Below, one piece after another: positions 1 to 8,081 of a stretch of 64,000 nt of DNA (its first letter is position 1; each line of letters starts with the position of its first letter). Source of the stretch: Halomonas colorata (GTDB lineage: Bacteria; Pseudomonadota; Gammaproteobacteria; Pseudomonadales; Halomonadaceae); assembly GCF_014897985.1 (NCBI RefSeq), contig NZ_JABUZA010000016.1, forward strand, positions 18,191-82,190, in the 5' to 3' direction. The translations under genes and the position numbers were made by a program. The notes below the pieces were generated by a model. The model was not told where the DNA came from, did no database searches, and saw only the letters and a list, made by a program, of their open reading frames with translations.

Positions 1-999
1 ATCGCCTGCGTGTTCAAGATAATGGGCCAAAGAAAAAATAGTTTTAATGGTAGGGATAGCGATATGCTTTCTCGTCGCCAGTTCAATTACGCCTTCAACA
101 ATGGCGCCAAGCTCCAGTCCTCGCTCTTGCTGGTAGTCCTGTAACATAGAAGTCTTGACGCCTTCCATTTGCGCTCCGACCTCCAGAAGTTCGGGTAAGG
201 ACATCTCTAGCTGGCTGCCGTAGGCGCTTGCCGTGAGCCGCGCTTCTTCAAAAAGCGGCTCTACTACGTTTCGTAGCCATGGGTCTCCATAGAGGGCCTC
301 CAGCGTGGTTCCTGTGATCACCGAAAGTGGATTGGACGTCAGGTTTGCAACTATTTTGCTCCACACAGCATCTCGGATATTCGGCGTGTGAAGTGTCTTA
401 ATACCTGCAGACTCAAGCGCATCTATCAACGCCGTAAAGCGCCGTTCACGCTCAATTGATAGCGGCGTGATTTCCCCAAGGACTAGGCGATGTGGTGTTG
501 TTGATTGCGCCTGACCGGGTGAAGTCACCTGTGCCGATATATACACCACACAGCCGATGATGGCGTCAGCTGGCAGGCAATTCACCAACCGCCCACCAGG
601 GTCCACGGCTTCGATATGCTGCGGAACGTTCTGATTGTCAGAAAGACCCATGAAAAGCCACCAGGGAGTACCGTTGACCATAGGCACCAGGCAAGTATGC
701 GCGTTGAATAGAGGCATCAAGCTCGGCAAGAGCGCTGGCACCGCCTGAGACTTGGTACAAAGCAGTACGATGTCCTGCTCCCCAAGCTCGGCGCAGCTAT
801 CCGATACAGTTACCCTGGCAACGTGATGCCCTTGCTGGTCGAGAAGTTGCGCACCACATCGTTGGATAGCTGACCGCGTCTTACCCCGCGCCACCACACC
901 CACCTGATACCCCGCACCCACCAGCCGGGCCGCTAAGGTGATGCCAATGGCACCGGCGCCCACAATCGCTATTTTTAGAGAAAAAATGGAGGATGACAT
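1..999 (-). CDS. Ketopantoate reductase (ApbA/PanE) family protein, 3' end outside the window
   Basis: I translated this from the ATG at 997-999. The protein opens with a Rossmann NADP-binding turn, IAIVGAGAIGITLAARL, followed by VVARGKTR and LLCTKSQA, the pattern of 2-dehydropantoate 2-reductases. It stays open for 333 codons to the window edge, where IPTIKTIFSLAHYLEH resembles the closing helix of the family, so only a few codons are missing. It is the last visible gene of the minus-strand catabolic block, 12 bases after iacI. In a catabolic operon such paralogues may reduce a 2-keto acid other than ketopantoate; the true substrate is unknown. A biosynthetic PanE role is possible but less likely from context. 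Confidence 0.8.
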   Translation of the reverse strand, partial: MSSSIFSLKIAIVGAGAIGITLAARLVGAGYQVGVVARGKTRSAIQRCGAQLLDQQGHHVARVTVSDSCAELGEQDIVLLCTKSQAVPALLPSLMPLFNAHTCLVPMVNGTPWWLFMGLSDNQNVPQHIEAVDPGGRLVNCLPADAIIGCVVYISAQVTSPGQAQSTTPHRLVLGEITPLSIERERRFTALIDALESAGIKTLHTPNIRDAVWSKIVANLTSNPLSVITGTTLEALYGDPWLRNVVEPLFEEARLTASAYGSQLEMSLPELLEVGAQMEGVKTSMLQDYQQERGLELGAIVEGVIELATRKHIAIPTIKTIFSLAHYLEHAGD

Positions 1000-1011
1000 G
1001 AGGCGCCCTTT

Positions 1012-1578
1012 TTAAGGTTTAAGCAGCACCGAAGCTGAAGGAAAATCAGTCGCCCACCCCTCTTTCAAGGGCGCAACGAAGACATTTTCCGTTCGGGTTC
1101 GAGTAATCAGCCAGCGGCCATCCTGCTGCCTTGCGAACGCATTATTCAATCGAGATGAACGTAGCAGAGAGCTGCCATCCGAGAAGATCCATGGCTGACA
1201 GTGCACCCATTGGCCTGTTGCATTATCGCCGTCGACCTGAATTTGCTCAGAGGTTAAATAGTGCACATTGAGTAACAACTCGGGCACTTTTTTCTCGCCC
1301 CAAAATTTTTCGAAATGACGGCGAATAGCGGCAGCACCCTCGAGACGGCCAAACTGACCATCATAATATTCGCCAACCCCTTCCCATATCGCATCTTCGG
1401 CGTAAAGCGACATGATGAGGTCAATTCGCTCGGCATCACTTTTGACGCCATACTCGGGTAGAGGCGTGTCACACAGAAACATGTAACGCGCTTGAACCCT
1501 ACGGATCTCCGCTTCAGACTCCAACTTGTTCACACGCGCTAATAGCGCCTGAAAATCGCTTGCGGTTACCTCATTCAT
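1012..1578 (-). CDS. iacI: SnoaL-like (NTF2 fold) protein, IacI-like
   Basis: A 188-residue protein with a heptad-like N-terminal helix (ALLARVNKLESEAEIRRVQARY) and a SnoaL/NTF2-type barrel: DAIWEGVG, then LEGAAAIRRHFEKFW, and a late GRWLITRTRTENVF strand. This fold is shared by the small subunits of ring-hydroxylating oxygenases and by SnoaL-type cyclases and isomerases. Indole-3-acetate clusters carry a small protein of this kind called IacI. Assignment rests on fold and position next to iacG, not on a catalytic motif. Its exact step is unresolved in the family, and a generic SnoaL-like protein is the safer name if the iac reading fails. Confidence 0.65.
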   Translation of the reverse strand: MNEVTASDFQALLARVNKLESEAEIRRVQARYMFLCDTPLPEYGVKSDAERIDLIMSLYAEDAIWEGVGEYYDGQFGRLEGAAAIRRHFEKFWGEKKVPELLLNVHYLTSEQIQVDGDNATGQWVHCQPWIFSDGSSLLRSSRLNNAFARQQDGRWLITRTRTENVFVAPLKEGWATDFPSASVLLKP

Positions 1579-1632
1579 CGCTCTCGTCCCCTGTTTGGTG
1601 GTGATATGGTGGATGCCTTACCACAGGCGTAA

Positions 1633-2562
1633 CTAGCGTGAACCAAGCTGCTCAATGACGTGTATTAGCCCAGATTTCATATGATTTACTTCTTCGTCGC
1701 TGACGCTATCAAATACTTTCTGCTCATACTCGCGCGCCATTTTAAGCAACTTGTTGGCCAGCTCATTACCGGCCGAGGTGAGCGTGAGATGGCGTTGGTC
1801 GCCTGACTCGGCCACCAGATCCCGGCAGGTTAAGCCGCTCAAAGTGTCTTCGCAATCCTCTAGAGGCTGTGCAACCCCCTGGGCAACCTGGACGAGAGGC
1901 TGAGGGCCACGGTCGAGAAGCAGGGTCAGTATCCGCCACTCCTTTTCATTCACTCCCAGGTGCACCAGACGGGGATAGAAGCCCTGGCGATAGGCGGCAA
2001 GGGATTGGCGTAGCAGGTAGAGAAAATGCTGCCCAAGCACCCCTTCACCAGTACGACTCTCTTCCTCGGAAAGCATCATGGGATGAGGCTCTGGCAGCGC
2101 ATAGCGACCACCGTGAAAGACCAGCGACCCACGGCCATCCTGATAGTCGTAATTCAGGACTTCGCCCACAATGATGAAGTGATCGCCACCTTCATATACT
2201 TCCCAAGTTCTGCACTCAAAATGCGCCACTGCACCGACAATGCGAGCACAACCCCCGGCACCTTCCTCTACATCAATACCCTTAAACTTGTTCTCGCCCC
2301 GCTGGGCAAATCGGTTAGAAATAGGCACTTGATCACTGGCAAGTACATTGACGACAAAGTGCTCTGCCTGGCAGTAGACGTCTTTGCTGTAGGCGCCTTT
2401 ATCAATACTCCAAAGGATCAGCGGCGGTGTCATGGAAACGGCATTGAAACTACTGGCCGTCACGCCGTACTGCTCTCCTTTAGCATCCTTGGTGGTTATC
2501 ACAGTGACGCCGGTAGCAAACTTGCCAAGGGCGTTTCTAAAATCTCTAGTATCGATACTCAT
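1633..2562 (-). CDS. iacG: Flavin reductase with C-terminal MarR-like domain (IacG-type)
   Basis: A 309-residue fusion. Residues about 5-160 are a flavin reductase domain of the HpaC/DIM6 type (FATGVTVIT near the start, YGVTASSFNAVSMTPP, and GDHFIIVGEV near residue 130). Residues about 175-305 form a MarR-like winged helix (VNEKEWRILTLLLDRGP, then RHLTLTSAG wing and a long dimerisation helix). The same architecture is known in C1, the reductase of Acinetobacter p-hydroxyphenylacetate hydroxylase, where the MarR-like part binds the aromatic substrate and speeds flavin reduction. By analogy this protein would supply reduced flavin to IacA at about 9.8-10.9 kb and be switched by the indolic substrate. 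GAGGTG precedes the start. DNA binding by this domain is untested. Confidence 0.85.
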   Translation of the reverse strand: MSIDTRDFRNALGKFATGVTVITTKDAKGEQYGVTASSFNAVSMTPPLILWSIDKGAYSKDVYCQAEHFVVNVLASDQVPISNRFAQRGENKFKGIDVEEGAGGCARIVGAVAHFECRTWEVYEGGDHFIIVGEVLNYDYQDGRGSLVFHGGRYALPEPHPMMLSEEESRTGEGVLGQHFLYLLRQSLAAYRQGFYPRLVHLGVNEKEWRILTLLLDRGPQPLVQVAQGVAQPLEDCEDTLSGLTCRDLVAESGDQRHLTLTSAGNELANKLLKMAREYEQKVFDSVSDEEVNHMKSGLIHVIEQLGSR

Positions 2563-2587
2563 GGTTCACCTCAATTATTCGTAAGTT

Positions 2588-2779
2588 TCAGCGCCCCAGC
2601 TTTTCGGCCGTGATACCACCAATCCCATACTCGCTTTTGGGCACTTCACTGATAATCACTCGAACGTTCTCTTTGGGAGCACTGACAGAAGACACCACCG
2701 CATCCGTGACTTCGCTGATCAGCGCTTCTTTTTGCTGCTGTGTCCTGCCTGACATCATGTAAACGTGAACGGTAGGCAT
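2588..2779 (-). CDS. 4-oxalocrotonate tautomerase family protein
   Basis: A 63-residue tautomerase-superfamily protein. After removal of Met, Pro1 is the expected catalytic base, Arg11 and Arg39 sit exactly where the canonical 4-oxalocrotonate tautomerase has them, and Tyr50 replaces the usual Phe50. The C-terminal YGIGG hairpin is also conserved. The family interconverts enol and keto forms of dienoates in the catechol meta-cleavage route. No meta-cleavage dioxygenase or hydrolase is found in this window, so the enzyme may act on an indole-pathway intermediate or serve a route encoded elsewhere. It lies between the TRAP binding protein and iacG, with GAGGAT ahead of the ATG. Confidence 0.85.
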   Translation of the reverse strand: MPTVHVYMMSGRTQQQKEALISEVTDAVVSSVSAPKENVRVIISEVPKSEYGIGGITAEKLGR

Positions 2780-2901
2780 CGTTATCCTCGTTATTAATTC
2801 TTGTGGTCTAATGAATGTGACCCGGTTGGTTTGGCTTACTTAAAACCGTTGCATGCACAGCTCTAAGTACCTAGCAAGTTACCGCCTCCCTCAGCCAGGA
2901 A

Positions 2902-3930
2902 TTAAAAAGCAGTCAGCTCACGATACTCGTCGTAACGCTCACTGAAGTCCTGATACGACTGCATCACCTCAGCAAAGCCTCCATCAGCTTGTGCTGCGTT
3001 TTCTAGTACATCTTCAGCCGCTGATTGCAGTGCGGTCAGCACTTCATCCGGGAAGCGCTCAACAGTTACACCCGCATTACGAAACTCTTCTAATGCTGCA
3101 GATTGCGCCTGCATATCGTGGGCATACATACGGATGCTGAGGTCACTGCAGGCATTTCGCACCGCTAGCTGTTGGCTCTCAGCAAGCCCGGCCCACACAT
3201 CAGCGTTAACCAGCAGTTCGTTAAGGCTGCCGGGCTGATGCCAGCCGGGGAAGTAATAGTGCTTCGCCACCTCGTAAAAGCCCGCGCTGGTATCAATAGT
3301 GGGGAAGCTCAGCTCTGCGGCTCCAATGCGCCCGGTATCAAGCCCCAGGAAAGTCTCCCCAGCAGGAAGGGAAACGGGCGAAACGCCCAACTGGCTGACC
3401 ACCTCACCGCCCAGACCACTGATCCGCATGCTGAGGCCTTGTAAATCTTCAACCCCATTGATTTTCTGAGTGAACCAGCCACCTGCTTCAGAGATCATGC
3501 TGCCGCAGGGGATAGGCACGACGTTGTAGGGTTCATACAATCCTTCCCAAAGTTCCAGCCCACCGCCACCGTAAAGCCAAGCTAGATACTTGGGCACATC
3601 CGGCCCGAAGGGGATACTCTGAAACAGCGCGGCTGCCGGTATTTGGCCCGCCCAGTAGCTGGCTGCCGACCAGCCAGCGTCCAGACTGCCGTTGCCTACA
3701 TTCTCCAGAATTTCAAAAGGCGGCGAAAAGGCACCCGCATCATAAGGTGTGAACGTAAGCTCTCCACCGGTTGCCGTGGCGATATCATCGACGAAACGGT
3801 GTATCGAGCTGTCAATGACTTCCAGACTAAAAGGAAAAGCAGATTGCAGCGTGAGCGTTTGAGCCATCGCGGTCGAAGCGAGCAGCGATATGCCCGTACC
3901 GGCGAGGGTTTTCTTGAGAGGAAACGTCAT
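2902..3930 (-). CDS. TRAP transporter solute-binding protein (DctP), system 1
   Basis: A 342-residue periplasmic binding protein of the DctP family, with a Sec signal peptide ending near STAMAQ. Family features include PCGSMISEAGGWFTQKINGVEDLQGLSMRISG, containing the conserved Arg that clamps a carboxylate, and the YYFPGWHQPGS segment typical of the TakP-like branch that binds 2-oxo or aromatic monocarboxylates. CAGGAG precedes the start. It is the last gene of a Q-M-P set (5842 to 2902) embedded in the iac block, so the ligand is likely a carboxylate fed into this pathway, possibly indole-3-acetate itself. The ligand is an inference from position. Confidence 0.85.
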   Translation of the reverse strand: MTFPLKKTLAGTGISLLASTAMAQTLTLQSAFPFSLEVIDSSIHRFVDDIATATGGELTFTPYDAGAFSPPFEILENVGNGSLDAGWSAASYWAGQIPAAALFQSIPFGPDVPKYLAWLYGGGGLELWEGLYEPYNVVPIPCGSMISEAGGWFTQKINGVEDLQGLSMRISGLGGEVVSQLGVSPVSLPAGETFLGLDTGRIGAAELSFPTIDTSAGFYEVAKHYYFPGWHQPGSLNELLVNADVWAGLAESQQLAVRNACSDLSIRMYAHDMQAQSAALEEFRNAGVTVERFPDEVLTALQSAAEDVLENAAQADGGFAEVMQSYQDFSERYDEYRELTAF

Positions 3931-3972
3931 AATCTCAACTCCTGTTACAGGTTGTCGTTCTTGTTAAGCGCG

Positions 3973-5301
3973 TTACAGCATCAAAATCCCCGGGAAGAGC
4001 AGGATCATCAGCAAGACAAGCAGCTGGATAGCGATGAAAGGCAGCACGCCTCGATAAATATCCAAGGTGGCGACACGCTCACCCACTGCCCCTTTCAAAT
4101 AGAAGAGCGAGACGCCAAAAGGCGGGGTGAGAAAGGATGTTTGCAGATTGATAGCGAATAAAACGGCGAACCACACGAGCATTGACGTACCGCTCAGCCC
4201 GTTTGCTAGATCAAGCTGAGTCACGATAGGCACAAAGATAGGCATCAAAATCAGTGAGATTTCCAGCCAATCAAGAAAGAAACCCAATAGAAAGACCAGT
4301 AGAAGAATCAGAAACAGTACGCTCCAACTGCCACCACCCATCAGCTCCAAACTGCTACGAATCAGGCCATCGCCTCCAACGCCCTTAAAAATCAGAGAGA
4401 AGCAGGTGGCGGCAATCACCAGCATCATGATCATGGTGGTAGAGATAACGGCCTCCCGGGCAGCGGTCATGATCGAAGGGCCATTGATCTTCCCCATCAG
4501 TCCGGCGAAGATCAGAACCGCCAGAACCCCCACCCCACTGGCTTCCGTGGGGCTCGCCACTCCGAATACGATCGTGCCCAGAACCGTGGGAATCAAGACA
4601 AGAAAGGGGAAGAGCGCCAGTGCATTACGCCATATGCCGCGCCGTTCAAGCGTGGCCGCCTCGCTATCCTCGGCGGACGTTGCTACAGGCTTTCCCCACC
4701 AGGCAAGTCCAAGCGAATAGAGCATATAGAGTAGTAACAGCAGTGCACTGGGAACAAGCGCTGCTCGAAAAAGGTGCCCGACAGGCACACCCACCAGGCT
4801 CGACAAAATAATCAGCATGACCGAGGGGGGCATTAAGATCGCCAGGGTACCTGATGCCGATATCAGACCAGATGCGGAAGAGGCGGAATAACCAGCATCC
4901 AGCATGCGGGGTAAGGCCAGTACTGCCAGCAGTACCACGGACGCTCCGACCACGCCGGTAGTGGCTGCCATTAACCCGCCAATGAACAGCACCGTTAACG
5001 CTAAATGCCCGGGGAGCCGCCGTAGCATTCGTTCACTGACCTTGAACGCATCCCGCGCCAGACCAGTTCGCTCCAGCAGCAGTCCCATCAAGATAAACAT
5101 GGGAATGGCGATGTAGAGCCAGTTGTTCAGCGCATTAGCATAAACCCGGGTAAGCATCAGGTTGGCAAAAGCCATGGGTAGATCTGATAGCAATAGAAAG
5201 GCCGCCGACACCCCACCCAACACAAGCGCTACCGGGTAGCCAGCGAGAATGCCAGCAAACAGGAGCAGCACCATGCAAAGTGGCATCCATATATCAAGCA
5301 T
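3973..5301 (-). CDS. TRAP transporter large permease (DctM), system 1
   Basis: A 442-residue, very hydrophobic protein with the many-helix layout of the TRAP large subunit, including YANALNNWLYIAIPMFILMG near the N-terminus, SASGTLAILMPPSVMLIILSS in the middle and FAINLQTSFLTPPFGVSLFYLKG near the end. This subunit forms the elevator transport pathway and couples uptake to sodium. Its start overlaps the end of the small subunit gene by 8 bases, indicating translational coupling, and the binding protein follows after 42 bases. No truncation is seen; length is normal for the family. Confidence 0.9.
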   Translation of the reverse strand: MLDIWMPLCMVLLLFAGILAGYPVALVLGGVSAAFLLLSDLPMAFANLMLTRVYANALNNWLYIAIPMFILMGLLLERTGLARDAFKVSERMLRRLPGHLALTVLFIGGLMAATTGVVGASVVLLAVLALPRMLDAGYSASSASGLISASGTLAILMPPSVMLIILSSLVGVPVGHLFRAALVPSALLLLLYMLYSLGLAWWGKPVATSAEDSEAATLERRGIWRNALALFPFLVLIPTVLGTIVFGVASPTEASGVGVLAVLIFAGLMGKINGPSIMTAAREAVISTTMIMMLVIAATCFSLIFKGVGGDGLIRSSLELMGGGSWSVLFLILLLVFLLGFFLDWLEISLILMPIFVPIVTQLDLANGLSGTSMLVWFAVLFAINLQTSFLTPPFGVSLFYLKGAVGERVATLDIYRGVLPFIAIQLLVLLMILLFPGILML

Positions 5302-5842
5302 GTGTTTGCCTCCCAGTGGCCCAGTACCAAATGCGCATGACGACGATCAGCACCAGTACGGCTAAAAACAACGCCACGCCAACGGGCAACGCTGCCTTGA
5401 TGATATAGATATCGGTCAAACCACCATCCGTGGAGAGCTCGCCAGTGACATAGGCGCGCTCAGCGAAACGGTAGGCAGGCAGTAGTAGTAAGGTAAAGAA
5501 GGGAATACCGAGCAAGAGATGACCGATCAACTCGATGAGGTTCCGAGAACGGGACGATAGTCGCGCATGCAGTACGTCGACTCTCACATGTCGGTCAAGC
5601 CACATCACAGGGGCAGCCGCCAGCATCATGGCAAAAGTGAATAGCAGTATCTGCAGCCCCATCAACGAGTTGAAGGTGATGCTACTGCCCAGCAGCCAGT
5701 AGGGCGTCTCGAACGCAACCAATTGCGACATCCCCATCAAGTGCATTAAAACGCCGGCTCCAATCACAAAGGCAATCAGCAGCAGGCAGATACCACAGAG
5801 ATTGAGAGCCCACTCGCATAATCTTGTACTTAAGGAGTGCAT
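5294..5842 (-). CDS. TRAP transporter small permease (DctQ), system 1
   Basis: A 182-residue four-helix membrane protein. The pair of central helices contain FAMMLAAAPVMWLDRHVRVDVLHARLSSRSRN, matching the conserved R-x-H-x-x-V-D-(V/L) pattern of DctQ subunits. It scaffolds the large subunit in the inner membrane. It lies 22 bases after iacF and overlaps the dctM gene, so the whole transporter is read with the iac genes. The C-terminal tail (WATGRQTHA) is short and polar as usual. Confidence 0.85.
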   Translation of the reverse strand: MHSLSTRLCEWALNLCGICLLLIAFVIGAGVLMHLMGMSQLVAFETPYWLLGSSITFNSLMGLQILLFTFAMMLAAAPVMWLDRHVRVDVLHARLSSRSRNLIELIGHLLLGIPFFTLLLLPAYRFAERAYVTGELSTDGGLTDIYIIKAALPVGVALFLAVLVLIVVMRIWYWATGRQTHA

Positions 5843-5864
5843 GGCGGTGCCCCTTCTTTAAAAC

Positions 5865-6818
5865 TCAAATGTCGATAACAAGCCGCGGACTTTTGGCACG
5901 CGAACAGCACACAGCAATTTGGTCGTTATCTTCCTTTTCCTCATTGCTGAGAAATTGGTCACGGTGATCGGGCGTGCCTTCGATCACATCGCAGATACAG
6001 GTTCCACAAACGCCCTCTTCACAGGAGACGTTGACCTTGACGCCGGCCGCCTTGAGAGCGTTGGCGATGGACATTCCCTCCTCTACTTGTACGGTCACAC
6101 CACTGATGGCCGCCTCCACTTCGAAAGCACCACCACTCGTATCCACTTCGGCCGTGAAGAATTCCGAGTGCACTTGGGCGTTGGGCCACTGTGCCTGTTT
6201 AGCCGCACCAATAACCCAGTTCATGAAGCCAGTAGGGCCACAGACATAGAGGTGAGTGTCGCTCGGCTGCGTTGCCAAAACGGCATCGATATCCAGGCGC
6301 TGGCTGGCATCGCCATCATCGAAATGCAGTACCAGGGCATCGCCGAAGGTGCTCTCGAGTTCATCGATAAAAGCTGCCTTCTCCCTTGACCGAGAGCAGT
6401 AATGCAGCTCGAACGAACGACCTGCGGCTTGCAACTCATAAGCCATAGCAATCATCGGCGTGATGCCGATGCCGCCCCCGGTGAGCAGCGTATGCGTCGA
6501 TGACACCAAGGGAAAGAGGTTGCGCGGTGCGCTCGCCTTGAGTTCGGCGCCTTCATGCAAGGTATCGTGCACCGCTCGAGAACCACCGCGAGAGCCAGGG
6601 TCGAGCAAGACACCAAGGCGATAGCGATGCCTTTCACCCGGTGCGTTACTCAACGAGTACTGACGTATCAATCCTTCACCCAGATAGATATCAATATGCG
6701 CTCCCGCCTCGAAAGGCGGCAGTTCACTACCGTCCAGGGCCACCAGATCAATCACCGCGATATCGGCGGTCTGGGGCTCTCGACGGTCGACGCGTAGTGT
6801 CAGAAGGTTATCTTGCAT
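5865..6818 (-). CDS. iacF: Phthalate-dioxygenase-type reductase (FMN/NAD plus 2Fe-2S), IacF-like
   Basis: A 317-residue PDR-class reductase. The flavin-binding motif RQYSLSN lies near residue 60, the NAD-binding GGGIGITPMI near 115, and a C-terminal plant-type ferredoxin domain carries C-x4-C-x2-C (CEEGVCGTC) and a later Cys near AVCCSRAK. It passes electrons from NADH to the Rieske oxygenase IacCD. A longer upstream extension is open but overlaps iacE. I choose the ATG at 6816-6818 because GGAG lies six bases ahead of it, whereas the ATG at 6824 abuts the GGAG directly. It starts 16 bases after iacE and precedes the TRAP Q subunit. Confidence 0.88.
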   Translation of the reverse strand: MQDNLLTLRVDRREPQTADIAVIDLVALDGSELPPFEAGAHIDIYLGEGLIRQYSLSNAPGERHRYRLGVLLDPGSRGGSRAVHDTLHEGAELKASAPRNLFPLVSSTHTLLTGGGIGITPMIAMAYELQAAGRSFELHYCSRSREKAAFIDELESTFGDALVLHFDDGDASQRLDIDAVLATQPSDTHLYVCGPTGFMNWVIGAAKQAQWPNAQVHSEFFTAEVDTSGGAFEVEAAISGVTVQVEEGMSIANALKAAGVKVNVSCEEGVCGTCICDVIEGTPDHRDQFLSNEEKEDNDQIAVCCSRAKSPRLVIDI

Positions 6819-6834
6819 GGTCATCTCCAGTTGC

Positions 6835-7593
6835 TCAGCGCATGTAAATGCCGCCGTTGGCATCCCAACAGGCACCATTGACGAAGGCCGCCTGGGGGCT
6901 TGCCAGGAAGGCCACCATCTGGGCAACCAGTTCAGGAGCGCCCAGCTGCCCCACGGGGATATTGGCGAGCGCCTTGTCTAGGTTATCGCCGAGCACATCG
7001 CGCACCATGGGCGTATCCAGCGGCCCAGGGGCGATGGCGTTGCAGGTCACGCCATCCTTGGCAAGATCACGCGCGAAGATCTTAGTCAAAGTGAGAATCG
7101 CCCCTTTGGACGCCGCATAATGTGCGCCTGTCGCCGTACCACCATTCTGTCCGGCCAGCGAGGCGAGGTTGATGATCCGGCCATAACCGTTCGCTTTGAA
7201 GTGGCGTCCAAACACTTGGCAGCCCGTGAAGGTCCCTCCTGCATTGGTTGCCATGACCGCATTGAAATCCACTGGGGAGATATCCAGCACCCCCTGCACG
7301 GCCGTGCGAGCGGCATTATTGACGAGCACCTCGCAACTCCCAAAACGCTCGACGACCTTGTCCAGAACCGACTGAAAATCGTCGGGCTTATCCACATCCA
7401 AAGTCGCCGTCACGGCCAGCTCGCCCGCCAGATCCAGCTCGGAAGCTAGCTCCTCGGCAGGCTTGGGGTCGATGTCGGTGATCACCACGCGAAACCCTTC
7501 CTGGTGTAAAGCACGAACGATATGGACGCCTAATCCACGGGCGCCGCCGGTAACGACAGCTGTCTGTATCTTGTCGGGTAGTGGTGTGGCCAT
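6835..7593 (-). CDS. iacE: Short-chain dehydrogenase/reductase, IacE-like
   Basis: A 252-residue classical SDR. It has the NAD(P)-binding TGGARGLG turn, the NNAA motif, a catalytic Ser in INLASLAG, and the Y-x3-K pair in HYAASKGA. The C-terminal substrate loop ends WDANGGIYMR. In published work on the iac pathway IacE acts with IacA to yield dioxindole-3-acetate. The ATG overlaps the stop of iacD by one base (ATGA), so translation is coupled. The SDR assignment is firm; the specific role depends on the cluster reading. Confidence 0.85.
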   Translation of the reverse strand: MATPLPDKIQTAVVTGGARGLGVHIVRALHQEGFRVVITDIDPKPAEELASELDLAGELAVTATLDVDKPDDFQSVLDKVVERFGSCEVLVNNAARTAVQGVLDISPVDFNAVMATNAGGTFTGCQVFGRHFKANGYGRIINLASLAGQNGGTATGAHYAASKGAILTLTKIFARDLAKDGVTCNAIAPGPLDTPMVRDVLGDNLDKALANIPVGQLGAPELVAQMVAFLASPQAAFVNGACWDANGGIYMR

Positions 7594-8078
7594 CAGAACA
7601 AATAGCTGAACGAATTCAGCACCCCATCTGAGTTAAGTAGACGAACCACCTTTTTCTGAAGCATGAAGCTTGAATCGGTGGTGGTGAGGGTATACCGCAC
7701 GTTTGCTGCCCAGAGGCGCTGGCGTCCGAACTTGTCCTCGACAAGGTGCTGTGCGCAGGAAACAACGACCGTGTCGTCATCAACTGAGTCAATAACAAAC
7801 CGCGATACGGTGCGAACAGTGGTGGCGGGGGGGGCCGACGAGATCGAAAACCCCTCCTGGAATCGCTTGATACGATCACGACGCATTTTGTCATCGTCGT
7901 AGCAGAGGTTAAGCACTTCTGCGTAATTTTCTGCTTCCTCGATAGGAATGATGTACAAGCCTTCGGGTTGCCAGAGATCGAGCCAAGTCTCATACTCTCT
8001 TGCATCCAGAATGGCAGCTTCGTTCCAGATGAATTGCGTGACCCACCACAGCAGGTTGTCTTGTTCGATATTGTTCAT
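7593..8078 (-). CDS. iacD: Ring-hydroxylating oxygenase beta subunit, IacD-like
   Basis: A 161-residue protein with the beta-subunit fold (NTF2-like): WNEAAILDAREYETWLDLW near the N-terminus, then GLYIIPIEEAE, and TVRTVSRFVIDSVDDD. This is the hallmark start of small subunits of naphthalene or benzoate type dioxygenases, which shape and stabilise the alpha3-beta3 hexamer but hold no metal. It lies 3 bases after iacC and overlaps iacE by one base, so alpha, beta and SDR are made together. Confidence 0.88.
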   Translation of the reverse strand: MNNIEQDNLLWWVTQFIWNEAAILDAREYETWLDLWQPEGLYIIPIEEAENYAEVLNLCYDDDKMRRDRIKRFQEGFSISSAPPATTVRTVSRFVIDSVDDDTVVVSCAQHLVEDKFGRQRLWAANVRYTLTTTDSSFMLQKKVVRLLNSDGVLNSFSYLF

Positions 8079-8081
8079 GTG

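Noticed and set aside
2026..2613. 195-residue open frame on the plus strand
   Set aside because: Antisense to iacG and the tautomerase, both well supported.
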